From contig CP075526.1 in assembly GCA_025808555.1 (NCBI GenBank), positions 1,442,712 through 1,506,711 on the forward strand: a stretch of DNA of 64,000 nucleotides, written 5' to 3'. The notes below the pieces were generated by a model, which was given only the letters and a program-made list of their open reading frames with translations, was not told the DNA's origin and searched no databases. A program made the position numbers and the translations under genes. Positions 28,392 through 37,276 of the stretch are shown here, piece by piece. The stretch comes from Anaerolineales bacterium. GTDB lineage: Bacteria; Chloroflexota; Anaerolineae; Anaerolineales; UBA11579. The stretch's first letter is position 1. Every line of letters begins with the position of its first letter.

Positions 28392-30776
28392 ATGGCGGGG
28401 TCTACGACTGGTTCACTGCCATCAATTGAGGGGAATGACCGTAGTTCAATCCGACTATTGCTTGTAGAAGACAACCCGGGCGACGCGCGCCTGATCAAGG
28501 AAATGCTCAAAGACGTTTCCAATATGGAATTGCGCATTGAGCATGCCGCAACGCTAAAAGATGGCTTGCAATATCTGGGCGACCCTGAGCTGCCGTTGGA
28601 TGCAGTGTTGCTGGACCTGGGCCTGCCTGACAGCCAGGGCTTTGACACGTTCACCAAGGTGCAGGAGCTGGCCCAGGCCTTCACGGTGATCATTCTCAGT
28701 GGGCTCAACGATGTGGACATGGCCCTGCATGCCGTGCGCAACGGCGCGCAAGACTATCTGGTCAAAGGCCAGATCAGCGGAGAGCTCCTGCTGCGCTCCA
28801 TTCGCCATGCCATTGAGCGGGATGAGGCTGACCGGTTGCTGCGTGAAAGCCGGGAACGTTACCAAAGCCTGGTGGACATGATGCCTGACGCCATCATGGT
28901 GCACCAGAATGGGCTGGTTGCGTTCGCCAATCCGGCCGCGGTCAAACTGCTGGGGGTAAGCACTCCTGACGCGTTGGTGGGTACGCCCATGATCGATCTT
29001 GTGCATTCGGAGTTCAAGGAGATCGTGGCTGAGCGAATTCGTTCGGCCGAGGCTGGCCAAAGCCAGTCTGTGCTGGAGCAGAAGTTTGTGCGCAGCGATG
29101 GCAGCGTGATTGACGTCGAAGTGACCGGCTGCCCCTTCACCTTCGAGGATCAGCCAGCCACCCAGATTATCTTCCGCGATATTACCGAGCGCAAGCAACG
29201 CGAGCGTGAGATCGAGGCGGTGGCTGCAGTCAGCAGCAGCCTGCGCCTGGCGCGCAGTGTCGATGACATTCTTCCTATTATTTTGGCGCAGGCGATTGCC
29301 TCTGTCAGCGCCAATTCAGCCACTATCACGCTGGTACAACCCGAAACGGGCGACCACCTGATTGTCTTGGGGCAGGCGGATTATCCGCTGCCCGTAGGCC
29401 AGGTCATTCCCGCCGGAAAGGGGCTCACCAGCCGGGTGGTGGAAACTGCTCAACCATACTTGAATAACAATTTAAAGACTAAGCCAGACGATGAGATGAT
29501 CAAGTTCCCGGAGATCCGGCGCACCAACGCGTTGGTCATCGTGCCGATCACAGCCGAAGATCGCGTGATCGGCACGCTGGGACTAGGGCGCGAGTTGCTG
29601 ATCGAGCAAAACGATATCCGCGTGTTGAGCGCCATTTGTGATATCGGTGGGGCGGCCATCCACCGCGCCAGCCTGTACGAGCAGACCGAGCGCCGCCTGC
29701 AGCACCTGCGCAGTCTGCGCGAAATTGACAACACCATCGCCACCAGCCTGGATCTCAAACTCACGCTGGATATGATCTTGAGCCAGGGCATTGCCGAGCT
29801 GCGCGTGGACGCCGCTTCGATTCTTCTGCTGGATGCGGAGCAGCTGCTCAGCTTTGCCGCCGGGCTGGGGTTCAGGACCGATCGGATTGAGCAGGCGCGC
29901 ATCAAGTTCGGCGATGGTCTGGCCGGCAAGGCCGCCAAAGAACGCACCATCGTGGAGGCGGCCGATCTGCGGGCTGACCCGCAACGCCTCAACTGGTCCG
30001 CGCTGGCCCAGGCCGAAGGTTTCCTCAGCTATTACGCCGCGCCGCTGATCGCCAAGGGTCGCGTCATCGGCGTGCTGGAAACATTCCACCGCAGTGTGGA
30101 GCCGCGCGATGCCGAGTGGAAGGATTTTCTGCTCACCCTGGCAGGCCAGGCTGCCATTGCCATCGATAACGCAGCATTGTTCAACGACCTGCAGACCTCC
30201 AATGAAAGCCTGCGTGAAGCCTACGAGCGCACGATCGAGGGCTGGGCGCATGCCCTGGCGCTGCGTGATATGGAGACGATCGAGCACAGCCGCCGCGTCA
30301 CGGAAATGACGGTGCGGCTGGCTCAAGCCTTGGGCGTGGCCGAAGAGCAGCTGGAGCATGTGCGCCGCGGCGCACTGCTGCATGACATCGGCAAGATGGC
30401 TGTGCCCGATCATATTCTGGGCAAGGCTGGCCCACTGGACGATGAAGAATGGGAGATCATGCGCCGCCACCCGGTGTACGCCCGCGATATGCTCACCGCC
30501 ATCAACTTCTTGTATCCTGCGCTGCCCATCCCGCTCTATCACCATGAAAAATGGGATGGCAGTGGCTACCCCGAAGGCTTGCAAGGCCGTCATATTCCGC
30601 TGGAGGCGCGCATCTTTGCCATCATTGATGTGTGGGACGCCCTCACCTCCAACCGTCCGTATCGCGATGCCTGGCCTGAGGAGAAAGTGGTCCAGCACCT
30701 CCGAGAGCAGGCCGGTAAGCACTTTGACCCAGCCATTCTGGATGCTTTTTTTACCCACATCCTTAAGCGCAGCTAA
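28392..30776 (+). CDS. REC-PAS-GAF-GAF-HD-GYP protein, probable c-di-GMP phosphodiesterase
   Basis: 794 residues. A receiver domain (VEDNPG, Asp75 in LLDLGLPD) is followed by PAS (residues about 155-275), two GAF domains (about 285-435 and 450-605) and an HD-GYP domain. The catalytic HD is at 664 in HDIGKMAVPD, and HHEKWDGSGYPEGLQG starts at 717, so all metal and GYP residues are kept and c-di-GMP hydrolysis is likely. No GGDEF protein is in the window. The 177 bases upstream hold a TATACT box (28260-28265) and a small CTTACA/TGTAAG hairpin. Confidence 0.93.
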   Translation: MAGSTTGSLPSIEGNDRSSIRLLLVEDNPGDARLIKEMLKDVSNMELRIEHAATLKDGLQYLGDPELPLDAVLLDLGLPDSQGFDTFTKVQELAQAFTVIILSGLNDVDMALHAVRNGAQDYLVKGQISGELLLRSIRHAIERDEADRLLRESRERYQSLVDMMPDAIMVHQNGLVAFANPAAVKLLGVSTPDALVGTPMIDLVHSEFKEIVAERIRSAEAGQSQSVLEQKFVRSDGSVIDVEVTGCPFTFEDQPATQIIFRDITERKQREREIEAVAAVSSSLRLARSVDDILPIILAQAIASVSANSATITLVQPETGDHLIVLGQADYPLPVGQVIPAGKGLTSRVVETAQPYLNNNLKTKPDDEMIKFPEIRRTNALVIVPITAEDRVIGTLGLGRELLIEQNDIRVLSAICDIGGAAIHRASLYEQTERRLQHLRSLREIDNTIATSLDLKLTLDMILSQGIAELRVDAASILLLDAEQLLSFAAGLGFRTDRIEQARIKFGDGLAGKAAKERTIVEAADLRADPQRLNWSALAQAEGFLSYYAAPLIAKGRVIGVLETFHRSVEPRDAEWKDFLLTLAGQAAIAIDNAALFNDLQTSNESLREAYERTIEGWAHALALRDMETIEHSRRVTEMTVRLAQALGVAEEQLEHVRRGALLHDIGKMAVPDHILGKAGPLDDEEWEIMRRHPVYARDMLTAINFLYPALPIPLYHHEKWDGSGYPEGLQGRHIPLEARIFAIIDVWDALTSNRPYRDAWPEEKVVQHLREQAGKHFDPAILDAFFTHILKRS

Positions 30777-30805
30777 GCCGACGCGGGCATTGCGAGCCGT
30801 CTATG

Positions 30806-30811
30806 TATAAT
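30806..30811 (+). promoter_or_regulatory. -10 box of the GNAT gene, leaderless layout
   Basis: TATAAT, then seven bases (GGGGTTG), then ATG 30819. The first in-frame ATG (30810) overlaps the -10 box itself and would lie upstream of the transcript start, which favours 30819 as the true start. Confidence 0.55.
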
Positions 30812-30818
30812 GGGGTTG

Positions 30819-31679
30819 ATGGCTCCCGCCGTCTTTTCCCTTCGTTCTGCAACTGAAGAAGATCGCAGCCGGTTAGCCAACCTGCTGCATTTTGAGACAT
30901 ATGTACACCGCCATCTGGATTGGCGGCGTCCTCTCGATTGGCTCGGCCATTCCCCTTTTTTGATCGCCGAGAACGGCGGCCGCCTGGCCGCCGCCCTGGC
31001 CTGCCCACAAGACCCTCCCGGGCTGGCCTGGATCCGCCTGTTTGCCGCCATGACCCGGGTGGACATTAACGCCGCCTGGAACACACTGTGGACGCAAGCG
31101 CGCCAGGAACTGGCGCAAGCCGGCGCCGAGCAGGCCGCAGCCATCCCGCTCAATGATTGGTTCGTGCAGCTTCTGACAAGCTCGGGATTTGCGCACATCC
31201 AGAACGTGGTCGTGCTGGATTGGGCCGTGGGCCAGGCAATCCTGCCTTCCAACCCGCAGCTGCAGATCCGTCCCATGCAGGCGGAGGACTTGCCCGCGGT
31301 CTATGAAGTGGACAAGGCCGCCTTCATGCCCCTGTGGCAGAACCCACTCGCCGCCCTGCAGCACGCCTACCAGCAGGCCGGCTTTGCCACCGTGGTGGAG
31401 CATGAAGCCCGCATCGTTGCCTACCAGATCAGCACACACAGCGCCCAGGGCTTGCACCTGGCGCGCCTGGCTACGCACCCGGGCATGCAGGGGCGCGGGC
31501 TGGCAGCGGCCCTGGCCACCGATCTGCAGCGCTACGCCCAAATCCGCAAGGAAGCCCGCTTGAGCGTCAACACACAAGATAACAATATGCCGTCACTGGC
31601 TTTGTACAAGAAGCTGGGTTTCGAATTTACCTCGGAGCGCTTTCCGGTGTACCAGTACATGTTTGGCGCATCAGATTAA
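30819..31679 (+). CDS. GNAT-family N-acetyltransferase
   Basis: 286 residues with two GNAT-like halves. The C-terminal half is complete: LQIRPMQAEDLPAVYEVDKA opens it, and LHLARLATHPGMQGRGLAAAL is the acetyl-CoA binding motif A (R/Q-x-x-G-x-G/A). VNTQDNNMPSLALYKKLGFE is motif B. The N-terminal half resembles a degenerate copy. The substrate is unknown. Start chosen by the adjacent -10 box. Confidence 0.85.
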   Translation: MAPAVFSLRSATEEDRSRLANLLHFETYVHRHLDWRRPLDWLGHSPFLIAENGGRLAAALACPQDPPGLAWIRLFAAMTRVDINAAWNTLWTQARQELAQAGAEQAAAIPLNDWFVQLLTSSGFAHIQNVVVLDWAVGQAILPSNPQLQIRPMQAEDLPAVYEVDKAAFMPLWQNPLAALQHAYQQAGFATVVEHEARIVAYQISTHSAQGLHLARLATHPGMQGRGLAAALATDLQRYAQIRKEARLSVNTQDNNMPSLALYKKLGFEFTSERFPVYQYMFGASD

Positions 31680-31770
31680 TTCAAAGTAAAAGGCGTGCCG
31701 TCTGTGAAAGGCGGTACGAATCTCTGCTACACTGAACTTACCCTTACCCTGTGTTTTGGAGGAACGAAAG

Positions 31771-32463
31771 ATGGACAGAAGTGCCCGCCAAGCCCGCTTG
31801 GAACGCCGCCGCGGCGCCGAACGCCGTGGCCAGATGAAGTGGGTTCTTTACATCGGCATTGTAGCCGTGGTGATCGCCGGCATGCTGATCTACGCCAGCC
31901 GCGTGCGCAGCGCCCCCGAACGCACCTATCTGCAGCCCAATGGCCTCAGCCTGGGCGACCCCAATGCCCCGGTGCAAATGGTTGAATACGCAGACTTTCA
32001 GTGCCCGCACTGTTACAACGTATACCTGGGCGCTGAAGATGAACTGATCGAGACCTATATCGACACCGGCCTGGTGCACTTCACCTACCGCCCGGTCGGC
32101 TTCCTCGGCCCCGAGTCGGACTCCTCGGCCGCAGCCGCCTTCTGCGCGGCTGAGCAGAATCAATTCTGGCCTTATCACGACACATTGTTCGCCAACTTCT
32201 CGCACAGCAACGCTGGCGGCTATTCCCAGAGCCGCCTGGTATCCATGGCGGATAGCGTGGGCATGGATGTGGCCGCTTTTGAGCAGTGCATGAATGATGG
32301 TACCGGCATGGCCGGCATGCAAGCCGCAGTCAACGAAGCGCGTGCCAATGGTGTGAATGGCACGCCCGCCTTCATCATCAATGGCACCCTGCTGGGCGGC
32401 TCACAAACCTTTGAGCAGCTTTCAGTGGCCATTGACGCCGCGCTGGCCGCTTCCGGCAACTAG
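31771..32463 (+). CDS. Membrane-anchored DsbA-like thiol oxidoreductase
   Basis: 230 residues. A basic N-terminus is followed by one membrane anchor (WVLYIGIVAVVIAGMLIYA, residues about 23-41), then an extracytoplasmic thioredoxin fold of the DsbA/BdbD type. The active site is CPHC in YADFQCPHCYNVYLGAE near residue 77, and the cis-proline is in NGTPAFIING. It should form disulfides in exported proteins. GGAGGA sits seven bases before ATG 31771. A terminator follows. Confidence 0.9.
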   Translation: MDRSARQARLERRRGAERRGQMKWVLYIGIVAVVIAGMLIYASRVRSAPERTYLQPNGLSLGDPNAPVQMVEYADFQCPHCYNVYLGAEDELIETYIDTGLVHFTYRPVGFLGPESDSSAAAAFCAAEQNQFWPYHDTLFANFSHSNAGGYSQSRLVSMADSVGMDVAAFEQCMNDGTGMAGMQAAVNEARANGVNGTPAFIINGTLLGGSQTFEQLSVAIDAALAASGN

Positions 32464-32482
32464 CGCAAGCTTCTGGAAAATC

Positions 32483-32511
32483 AAAGAGCGCCCGTCAGGC
32501 GCTCTTTTTAT
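32483..32511. terminator. Bidirectional terminator between convergent genes
   Basis: AAAGAGCGCC, loop CGTCA, GGCGCTCTTT, with T-rich sequence on both strands. It separates the DsbA-like gene (plus) from the DUF554 gene (minus). Confidence 0.85.
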
Positions 32512-32525
32512 TTATCAGCAAATGG

Positions 32526-33242
32526 TCATGGAGCTGTGCTCAGGCCCAGCGCGGTCATGATCGCCACGATCAGCGGGGCGATCAGCAGGGCAGGCAGAAA
32601 GTTGCCCACGCGGATCTTCTTGATCTCCAGCAGGCTGCTGACCGCCACGCCCAGCAGCAGGATGCCGCCCACCGCGCTCATCTCGGTGATCATCGCGTCT
32701 GAAAGCAGGGTTTGCGCCTGCTGGGCCAGCAGGCTGATGCCGCCCTGGTAGAAAAGGACGACCAGGGCGGAGAACAGCACGCCGATCCCCAATGTGGAAG
32801 CGAACACAATACTGGCGAAGCCATCCAGCACGGCTTTGATCGCCAGCAGCTCGTAATTGCCTGACAGGCCGTCTTGAATGGAGCCGAGGATCGCCATCGG
32901 CCCGATGCAAAACACCAGCGAAGCGGTAAGGAAGCCGCGCACGAACATGGCGCTGCCGCCCTCGGCGTTGGCGGCGAAGCGTTGCTGCAGCCAGGCGCCA
33001 AAATTCTCCAGGCGGTCTTCCAGCGCCAGCAGCTCGCCCAACACGCCGCCCACCAGCAGGCTGACCAGCACCAGGATCACATTTTCGCTCTCCAGCGAGA
33101 GGCGCGCCCCGATCGAGAGCGTGAACAGGCCCAGGCCGGCTACGATGGTCTGGCTCATTCGCTCCGGAAAGCGCGCCCCAAAGAACAGGCCCAGCGTGCC
33201 GCCGATGAGCACCGTGACAATATTGATAATCGTTCCGAGCAT
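32526..33242 (-). CDS. DUF554 family membrane protein
   Basis: 238 residues with about seven hydrophobic helices. The opening MLGTIINIVTVLIGGTLGLFF and the glycine-rich LVGGVLGELLALEDRLE are characteristic of DUF554 (YdfK/YqgA-like) inner-membrane proteins, whose transported substrate is not established. The frame stays open far upstream, but ATG 33242 is the family start and lies six bases after a minus-strand TATAAT (33254-33249), another leaderless layout. A 21-bp palindrome separates it from the divergent comEA-like gene. Confidence 0.85.
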   Translation of the reverse strand: MLGTIINIVTVLIGGTLGLFFGARFPERMSQTIVAGLGLFTLSIGARLSLESENVILVLVSLLVGGVLGELLALEDRLENFGAWLQQRFAANAEGGSAMFVRGFLTASLVFCIGPMAILGSIQDGLSGNYELLAIKAVLDGFASIVFASTLGIGVLFSALVVLFYQGGISLLAQQAQTLLSDAMITEMSAVGGILLLGVAVSSLLEIKKIRVGNFLPALLIAPLIVAIMTALGLSTAP

Positions 33243-33248
33243 CGGGGC

Positions 33249-33254
33249 ATTATA
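33249..33254 (-). promoter_or_regulatory. -10 box of the DUF554 gene, leaderless layout
   Basis: Minus-strand TATAAT, then GCCCCG, then ATG 33242. Confidence 0.6.
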
Positions 33255-33275
33255 CGCTGGGGCATGCTTCACCCA

Positions 33276-33321
33276 ACAGCTAATCGTAAGGTCAGCGACG
33301 GCTGACCTTACGATTAGCTGT
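33276..33321. repeat. Perfect 21-bp inverted repeat between divergent genes
   Basis: Arms 33276-33296 and 33301-33321 (inner part TAATCGTAAGGTCAGC and its complement) with loop GACG. The right arm ends two bases before the TATAAT (33323-33328) of the comEA-like gene, and the left arm is 22 bases from the DUF554 -10 box. It could be an operator for both genes or an inserted palindromic element. Confidence 0.85.
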
Positions 33322-33322
33322 A

Positions 33323-33328
33323 TATAAT
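33323..33328 (+). promoter_or_regulatory. -10 box of the comEA-like gene, leaderless layout
   Basis: TATAAT, eight bases (CCCCGCAA), then ATG 33337. Confidence 0.55.
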
Positions 33329-33336
33329 CCCCGCAA

Positions 33337-33747
33337 ATGGCAAAGCCCAAGACCCCGCGCACCGTTTCGCCCGCCTGGTGGGTGCTGTATGGCCTGCTGT
33401 GCGGCCTGGGGGTCACCGGCTTGCTGCTGTTCCTTACCACCCCGCCGCGCGGCACAGCCATCCCGCTGCAGACCGAGGGCGGGCAATATGCCATGCTGAT
33501 CCCGATCACATCCGCCACGCGTACACCCTTGCCCACCGCCGGCCCGCTGTTGGTCAACATCAACACCGCCAGCCTGCAGGAGCTTGAGCTGCTGCCCAAC
33601 ATTGGCCCCAGCACCGCCCAGGCCATCGTGGCCTATCGTGAACGCCACGGCGCGTTTAATGCGCTGGATGAATTGCTGAACGTGCCGGGCATTGGCCCCA
33701 AGACCTTTGAAGGCCTGCAGGGCTTTATCATCCTTGAAGACGAATGA
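33337..33747 (+). CDS. ComEA-like helix-hairpin-helix DNA-binding protein
   Basis: 136 residues. A single membrane anchor (WVLYGLLCGLGVTGLLLFL, residues about 11-30) is followed by a Thr/Pro linker and a C-terminal pair of HhH motifs: INTASLQELELLPNIGPSTA and FNALDELLNVPGIGPKTFEG. ComEA proteins of this build bind incoming DNA at the outer face of the membrane in competence. No comEC is nearby, so uptake is an inference. The ATGA overlap with thrC (33744-33747) is an odd pairing. Confidence 0.85.
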   Translation: MAKPKTPRTVSPAWWVLYGLLCGLGVTGLLLFLTTPPRGTAIPLQTEGGQYAMLIPITSATRTPLPTAGPLLVNINTASLQELELLPNIGPSTAQAIVAYRERHGAFNALDELLNVPGIGPKTFEGLQGFIILEDE

Positions 33748-34796
33748 AAATCCCGCTGCTGGAGCGCTACCGTGCGCTCATCGACCTGCCGGCGCACACT
33801 CGCAGCATCAGCCTGTATGAAGGCGATACGCCGCTCATTCCCGTGCCGCGCCTGGCCCAGCAGCTGGGCGGCGGCTTTGATCTATATGTGAAATACGAAG
33901 GACTCAACCCCACCGGCTCGTTCAAAGACCGCGGCATGACCGCCGCCGTGGGCGAGGCGGCCGGCCGCGGCGTGCAGACCGTCATCTGCGCCTCCACCGG
34001 CAACACTGCCGCCAGCGCCGCGGCCTACGCCGCCCGCGCCGGCCTGCGTGCCTTTGTGCTCATTCCGCAGGGCAAGGTGGCGGCTGGCAAGCTGGCCGGC
34101 GCGCTGGCTTACGGGGCGCGCGTATTGCAGATCAAAGGCTCGTTTGACGACGCGCTGAGCTTGGTGGTCGAAGCCAGCCAGCGCACGCCGGTAGCGCTGG
34201 TGAACTCGCTCAACCCGCACCGCTTGCAAGGGCAGAAGACCGCCGCGTTCGAGATCATCGAAGAGCTTGGCCGCGCTCCGGACTGGCTGTGTTTGCCGGT
34301 TGGCAACGCCGGCAACATCACCTCGTACTGGATGGGCTTCACGCAGTATCACACCCTGCACAACAGCGGCTTGCCCGCCCTGCTGGGCGTCCAAGCCGCC
34401 GGCGCTGCCCCGCTGGTGCTCGGCCACGCCGTCGAGCAGCCCGATACGGTGGCTACCGCCATCCGCATCGGCAAACCGGCCCGCGGCGAGCAGGCGCTGG
34501 CCGCCGCTCAGGAGTCCGGCGGGTGCATCGTCGCCGCCAGCGACGATGCCATTCTGGCCATGCAGCGCCAGCTGGCGGGCGAGGGCATCTGGGTCGAACC
34601 GGCTTCCGCGGCCGGTTTGGCCGGCCTGGCCGCCGAAGTGGCGGCTGGCCGCCTGGACCTGCGCGGCAAGACTGTCGTGGCGGTCTGCACAGGCCACGGC
34701 CTGAAGGATGCCGATATCGTTGCCAGCCAATTCACGGCGCCGCGCCCAGTGGTCGCCAACTTGGAAGCCTTGGTGCGCGAATTGGGCCAGGCATGA
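33744..34796 (+). CDS. thrC: Threonine synthase
   Basis: PLP enzyme converting O-phosphohomoserine to threonine. 350 residues, the short class. The PLP lysine is in NPTGSFKDRGM near residue 59, the phosphate-binding loop is in CASTGNTAASAAAYAARAG, and LPVGNAGNITSYWMGF is typical. It overlaps comEA and thrB by ATGA at both ends. With thrB it gives the last two steps of threonine synthesis; homoserine dehydrogenase is elsewhere. Confidence 0.95.
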   Translation: MKIPLLERYRALIDLPAHTRSISLYEGDTPLIPVPRLAQQLGGGFDLYVKYEGLNPTGSFKDRGMTAAVGEAAGRGVQTVICASTGNTAASAAAYAARAGLRAFVLIPQGKVAAGKLAGALAYGARVLQIKGSFDDALSLVVEASQRTPVALVNSLNPHRLQGQKTAAFEIIEELGRAPDWLCLPVGNAGNITSYWMGFTQYHTLHNSGLPALLGVQAAGAAPLVLGHAVEQPDTVATAIRIGKPARGEQALAAAQESGGCIVAASDDAILAMQRQLAGEGIWVEPASAAGLAGLAAEVAAGRLDLRGKTVVAVCTGHGLKDADIVASQFTAPRPVVANLEALVRELGQA

Positions 34797-35695
34797 AAGT
34801 CCGCGTAAGCGCCCCCGCCAGCACCGCCAACATCGGCCCGGCCTTCGATTGCCTGGCGCTGGCGTTGGACCTGTGGAACGAGGCCGAGTTCGAACTGGGC
34901 GGGCAGGGCTTGCATATCCATGTGGAAGGCGAGGGCGCCGAGCGCCTGCCGCGCCACGAGCGCAACCTCGTCTACCGCGCCGTGGCGCGTGTATATGAAG
35001 AAGTGAGCCAGCCCGCACCGACGCACATTCGCATCCGCTGCCACAACAACATCCCGCTCGGTTCCGGCCTCGGCTCCAGCGCCGCCGCCAGCCTGGCGGG
35101 GCTGCTGGGCGCCAATGCCCTGCTGGGCAACCCGCTCAAGCCAGAATTAGTAATGCGTCTCGGCGCCGAGCTGGAGGGCCACGCCGACAACCTGGCCGCC
35201 GCCCTGTACGGCGGCCTGGTGCTGGTCAAGCACACCGAGTGGCGCACCACCGCGCAAGCGCTGGAGTGCGCTGCGTGGCAGGCCGTGTACGTGTTGCCGG
35301 CCCAGCGCCTCAGCACTCGCGCCGCCCGCGCCGCGCTGCCCAAGAAGGTCAGCCTGGCTGACGCCGTGTTCAACATGGGTAACGCCCTGGCCGTGCGCGA
35401 GGCGCTGCGCACTGGCAGCTTGCCCGCCCTGGCCGAGGCCATGCAGGACCGCTTACACCAGCCGTACCGCTTGCCACTGCTGCCCGGCGCAGCGGATGCA
35501 CTCGCCGCTGCCCAGCGGGCGGGAGCCGCCGCTGGGCTCTCCGGCGCCGGGCCGGGGCTTATCGCCTTCGTCGAACCCGGCCGTGAGCAGGTCGTGCTGG
35601 CGGCCATGCTGGCCGCCTTGCAGGCGCACCAGCTGGCTGCGCGGCACTTTTTGCTGCGCAGCAGCACGCAAGGGGCGCAGGTCAGCGCGGCGTAG
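34793..35695 (+). CDS. thrB: Homoserine kinase
   Basis: 300-residue GHMP kinase that phosphorylates homoserine for ThrC. VRVSAPASTANIGPAFDCLA is the N-terminal family motif. The ATP-binding glycine loop is PLGSGLGSSAAASLAG near residue 84, and AGLSGAGPGLIAF near residue 250 is motif 3. Start ATG 34793 overlaps the thrC TGA; the frame is open far upstream but only antisense to nothing known. Confidence 0.95.
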   Translation: MKVRVSAPASTANIGPAFDCLALALDLWNEAEFELGGQGLHIHVEGEGAERLPRHERNLVYRAVARVYEEVSQPAPTHIRIRCHNNIPLGSGLGSSAAASLAGLLGANALLGNPLKPELVMRLGAELEGHADNLAAALYGGLVLVKHTEWRTTAQALECAAWQAVYVLPAQRLSTRAARAALPKKVSLADAVFNMGNALAVREALRTGSLPALAEAMQDRLHQPYRLPLLPGAADALAAAQRAGAAAGLSGAGPGLIAFVEPGREQVVLAAMLAALQAHQLAARHFLLRSSTQGAQVSAA

Positions 35696-35738
35696 CTCGC
35701 TGCGGCCTCGGGGGTGTATGATTCTGCCCAGAGGTGCC

Positions 35739-37250
35739 ATGACCCAAATCATCGAATGCGTCCCCAATTTCTCTGAAGGCCGCCGCCCTGAAGTCGTCGA
35801 GCAGATCCTCGCAGCCATCCGCTCGGTGGATGGCATCGTATTGCTTGATCAAAGCTCCGACGCCGACCATAACCGCAGTGTCATCACCTTCGTCGGCAAC
35901 GCCGCCGCGGTGGAGGAAGCCGCCTATCTGGGCATCGCAAAGGCGGCCGAGCTGATCGATATGGATCAGCATTCCGGTGAACACCCGCGCATGGGTGCCA
36001 CCGATGTGGTGCCGTTCATCCCTATCGCCGGCGCCAGCATGGAAGACTGCGTGCAGATCGCCAACCGCCTCGGCAAGCGCGTCGGCGAGTTGGGCATCCC
36101 CGTCTATTTATATGAAGATGCCGCCACCAAAGAGAGCCGCCGCAACCTGGAAGACGTGCGCCGCGGCCAATACGAAGGCATCCGTGAAGCCATCCAGACC
36201 AAAAAGTCGCGCAAGCCAGACTATGGCCCCGCCAGGCTCGGCCGCGCTGGCGCCACCGCCATCGGGGCGCGGGCGCCGCTGATCGCCTACAACGTCTATT
36301 TGAACACCGGCGATGTGCGTGTGGCGCAGGAGGTGGGCAAGGCCGTGCGCCACTCCTCCGGCGGGCTGCGCTTTGTGAAGGGCGCCGGCTTCCTGGTGGA
36401 TGGTAAGGCGCAGGTCTCGATGAACCTGACCAACTTCCGCAAGACGCCCCTGGCGCGCGTGATGGACATGATCCGCTACGAGGCCGCCCGCTACGGCGCC
36501 CAGATCGAGCGTAGCGAGCTGGTCGGCCTGATCCCGCAGGAAGCGTTGGATGACGCCGCCGCCTGGTACCTACAACTGCACGACTTTGACCGCCAGCAAA
36601 TTCTGGAACGCCGCATCCAGAGCACCTCCCAACCGGCCGAAAGTTCCTTCCTGGATGCGGTCGCCTCTGCCGAACCGGCCCCTGGCGGCGGCTCAGCGGC
36701 TGCCCACGCCGGCGCGCTGGCGGCCGCCCTCGTGGCCATGGTGGCGCGCCTTACCATCGGCAAGAAGAAATACTCCGCGGTGCAGGGCGAGATGAACAGC
36801 CTGCTCGAGCAGGCTGAGAGTTTGCGTAAAGAATTCACCGTGGCGGTGGAGCAAGACGCGGCCGCCTTTCACGCCGTGATGGCCGCCATGAAGCTGCCCA
36901 AAGAGCCGGAGGCCAAGGCCGCCGAGCGCAGCGCGGCCATTGAAGCCGCCACGCTTGAGGCTACTCGCCTGCCGCTCACTGTGGCTGTCATGGCGGTGCG
37001 CGCCCTGCAGCTTGCGCGGCAAGCCGCCGAGCTTGGCAATACCAACGCCCTCAGCGACGCCGGCACTGCCGCCGCGCTGGCCAAGGCCAGTTTGCAGGGC
37101 GCCGCGCTCAATGTGCGCATCAATGCCGCGGCGCTGCCAGGCAACGCCCAGGCCGACGCCTATTTGCAAGAGCTGCACAGTTTGCAAGCGCAGGCGGCAG
37201 AATTGGAAGCCCAGGCCCAGCAGCATGTTGCCGCCCGCGGCGGTTTTTAG
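35739..37250 (+). CDS. Fused glutamate formiminotransferase / formimino-THF cyclodeaminase
   Basis: 503 residues. The N-terminal half (about 1-300; IIECVPNFSEGRRPEVVEQI, SGEHPRMGATDVVPFIP, VSMNLTNF) is a formiminotransferase. The C-terminal half (about 310-503; FLDAVASAEPAPGGGSAAAH, GNTNALSDAGTAAALAKAS) is a cyclodeaminase. Together they pass the formimino group of formiminoglutamate to folate and release ammonia, as in the animal fused enzyme. No histidine-degradation genes are nearby, so another one-carbon role is possible. GAGGTG precedes ATG 35739. It follows thrB by 43 bases. Confidence 0.92.
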   Translation: MTQIIECVPNFSEGRRPEVVEQILAAIRSVDGIVLLDQSSDADHNRSVITFVGNAAAVEEAAYLGIAKAAELIDMDQHSGEHPRMGATDVVPFIPIAGASMEDCVQIANRLGKRVGELGIPVYLYEDAATKESRRNLEDVRRGQYEGIREAIQTKKSRKPDYGPARLGRAGATAIGARAPLIAYNVYLNTGDVRVAQEVGKAVRHSSGGLRFVKGAGFLVDGKAQVSMNLTNFRKTPLARVMDMIRYEAARYGAQIERSELVGLIPQEALDDAAAWYLQLHDFDRQQILERRIQSTSQPAESSFLDAVASAEPAPGGGSAAAHAGALAAALVAMVARLTIGKKKYSAVQGEMNSLLEQAESLRKEFTVAVEQDAAAFHAVMAAMKLPKEPEAKAAERSAAIEAATLEATRLPLTVAVMAVRALQLARQAAELGNTNALSDAGTAAALAKASLQGAALNVRINAAALPGNAQADAYLQELHSLQAQAAELEAQAQQHVAARGGF

Positions 37251-37276
37251 CAGTGCCTGCTTCGGAGCAAACGTCT

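Noticed and set aside
29583-30758. Minus-strand frame opposite the HD-GYP region
   Set aside because: Shadow of conserved GAF and HD-GYP codons.
33882-35018. Minus-strand frame opposite thrC and thrB
   Set aside because: Antisense to two confident enzymes and of biased composition.
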